Below are positions 63,327-64,000 of a stretch of DNA of 64,000 bases, piece after piece. Source of the DNA: Flavobacteria bacterium BAL38 (GTDB lineage: Bacteria > Bacteroidota > Bacteroidia > Flavobacteriales > Flavobacteriaceae). A program made the position numbers and the translations under genes. The stretch lies in assembly GCA_000169355.1 (NCBI GenBank), contig AAXX01000002.1, positions 186,001 to 250,000 of the forward strand, written 5' to 3'. Numbering within the stretch: the stretch's first letter is position 1; each line of letters begins with the position of its first letter. Under the pieces are notes generated by a model. It was not told the DNA's origin, did not search any database, and worked only from the letters and a program-made list of their open reading frames with translations.

Positions 63327-64000
63327 GTGGCGAAGAAATCTGCAGCAACACCCGATAAAGCACCAAAGGAAACGCCTTTAATGAAACAATACAACGAGAT
63401 AAAAAACAAATATCCCGATGCCTGTTTGTTGTTTCGTGTGGGCGATTTTTATGAAACTTTTGGAGAAGATGCAGTGAGAGCAGCAGGAATTTTAGGAATT
63501 ACTTTGACAAAACGTGGTGCTGGTTCTGAGACTGAAACTGCCTTGGCGGGATTTCCGCATCATTCCATAAACACTTATTTACCCAAGTTAGTTAAAGCCG
63601 GACTTCGAGTAGCGATTTGTGATCAATTAGAAGATCCAAAAATGACGAAAACCATTGTAAAGCGTGGAGTTACGGAATTAGTTACGCCAGGGGTTTCAAT
63701 GAATGATGAGGTGTTACAATCGAAGTCAAACAACTTTTTAGCATCGGTTTATTTTGGAAAAAAATCGCTTGGAGTGGCATTTTTAGATGTGTCAACTGGT
63801 GAATTTTTAGTTTCGCAAGGCAATGAAGAATACATCGATAAATTATTGCAAAACTTTCGTCCTAGTGAAATTTTAATTCCGAAACAGTTTAAAAATCAGT
63901 TCAATTCGGTTTATGGTGACGATTTTCACACGTTCTTTTTGGAAGATTGGGTGTACAAAGAAGATTATGCACTAGAAAGTTTGACCAAACATTTTCAAAC
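63327..64000 (+). CDS. mutS: DNA mismatch repair protein MutS (5' part)
   Basis: MutS recognises mismatches. The first 224 codons are in the window and the gene runs off the right edge. The mismatch-wedge motif Phe41-Tyr42-Glu43 ([11 protein letters not shown]) and the following block [20 protein letters not shown] are typical of MutS domain [11 protein letters not shown] and VTPGVS close it. The connector domain II begins near residue 140. The start is GTG at 63327, preceded by a -7 box. Confidence 0.94.
   Translation, partial: MAKKSAATPDKAPKETPLMKQYNEIKNKYPDACLLFRVGDFYETFGEDAVRAAGILGITLTKRGAGSETETALAGFPHHSINTYLPKLVKAGLRVAICDQLEDPKMTKTIVKRGVTELVTPGVSMNDEVLQSKSNNFLASVYFGKKSLGVAFLDVSTGEFLVSQGNEEYIDKLLQNFRPSEILIPKQFKNQFNSVYGDDFHTFFLEDWVYKEDYALESLTKHFQ

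Overview
The window is chromosomal DNA of a low-G+C (about one third by eye) member of the Bacteroidota, almost certainly Flavobacteriaceae and probably Flavobacterium. Supporting evidence is a full-length SprA (2406 aa) of the type IX secretion/gliding machinery, a RemB-like gliding protein, PorP/SprF, a flavobacterial FolK-deoxynucleoside kinase fusion, DUF6089, weak Shine-Dalgarno signals, and Bacteroidota-type -7 boxes (TAnnTTTG) in front of many genes. I see no tRNA, rRNA, CRISPR array, transposase, prophage or plasmid function. Most of the window is core genome, with small accessory insertions.

Layout. 0-2.1 kb: the end of queG, a DUF808 membrane protein and two unrecognised small membrane-anchored proteins; the first of these lies between two copies of the DUF808 gene's 3' end. 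2.2-12.3 kb: maeB, ruvA and sprA, closely packed. 12.5-18.6 kb: gcvH, a VanZ-like gene, two TonB genes, deoC, remB and an unknown secreted protein; the two TonB proteins and the RemB N-terminus share one Cys-x10-Cys TonB-C-like domain. 18.7-24.1 kb: a cytochrome oxidase assembly and structural cluster (cyoE, two subunit III genes, subunit IV, a cysteine-less SCO-like protein, SCO1, DUF420 and a small CxxC protein). The SCO1 gene appears to have been split by a 285-bp in-frame insertion that gave it a new membrane anchor. 24.3-35.3 kb: a DUF4403 lipoprotein, TolC and an HlyD-type adaptor, tsaB, an MscS channel, a Pit-type phosphate transporter, an Nfu-type Fe-S protein with a duplicated N-domain, PorP/SprF and a gamma-carbonic anhydrase-like protein.

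35.3-43.5 kb is a leftward envelope block: CBS protein, nadK, DUF6089, uppS, bamA, two Skp/OmpH chaperones and murI. It links undecaprenyl carrier synthesis, outer-membrane protein assembly and peptidoglycan precursor supply. 43.6-48.5 kb: pdxJ, an alpha/beta hydrolase, a FadL-family porin, an SGNH lipoprotein and a holin-like membrane protein. 48.6-52.1 kb: the protein quality-control set tig, clpP and clpX. 52.1-56.6 kb: two tiny cysteine-rich lipoproteins on either side of an OmpA/PD40 protein, then a GH3-family protein and a DUF2797 protein. 56.7-64 kb: AsmA-like protein, SppA, FolK-dNK fusion, a TrmH-type methyltransferase and the start of mutS, cut by the window edge.

The observations that most deserve follow-up are the SCO1 insertion, the direct-repeat-bounded cassette at the DUF808 gene, the triplicated Cys-x10-Cys TonB-like domain including the copy fused to RemB, and the murI promoter that overlaps the terminator of the upstream skp gene. 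I did not find a complete novel defence or mobile system.
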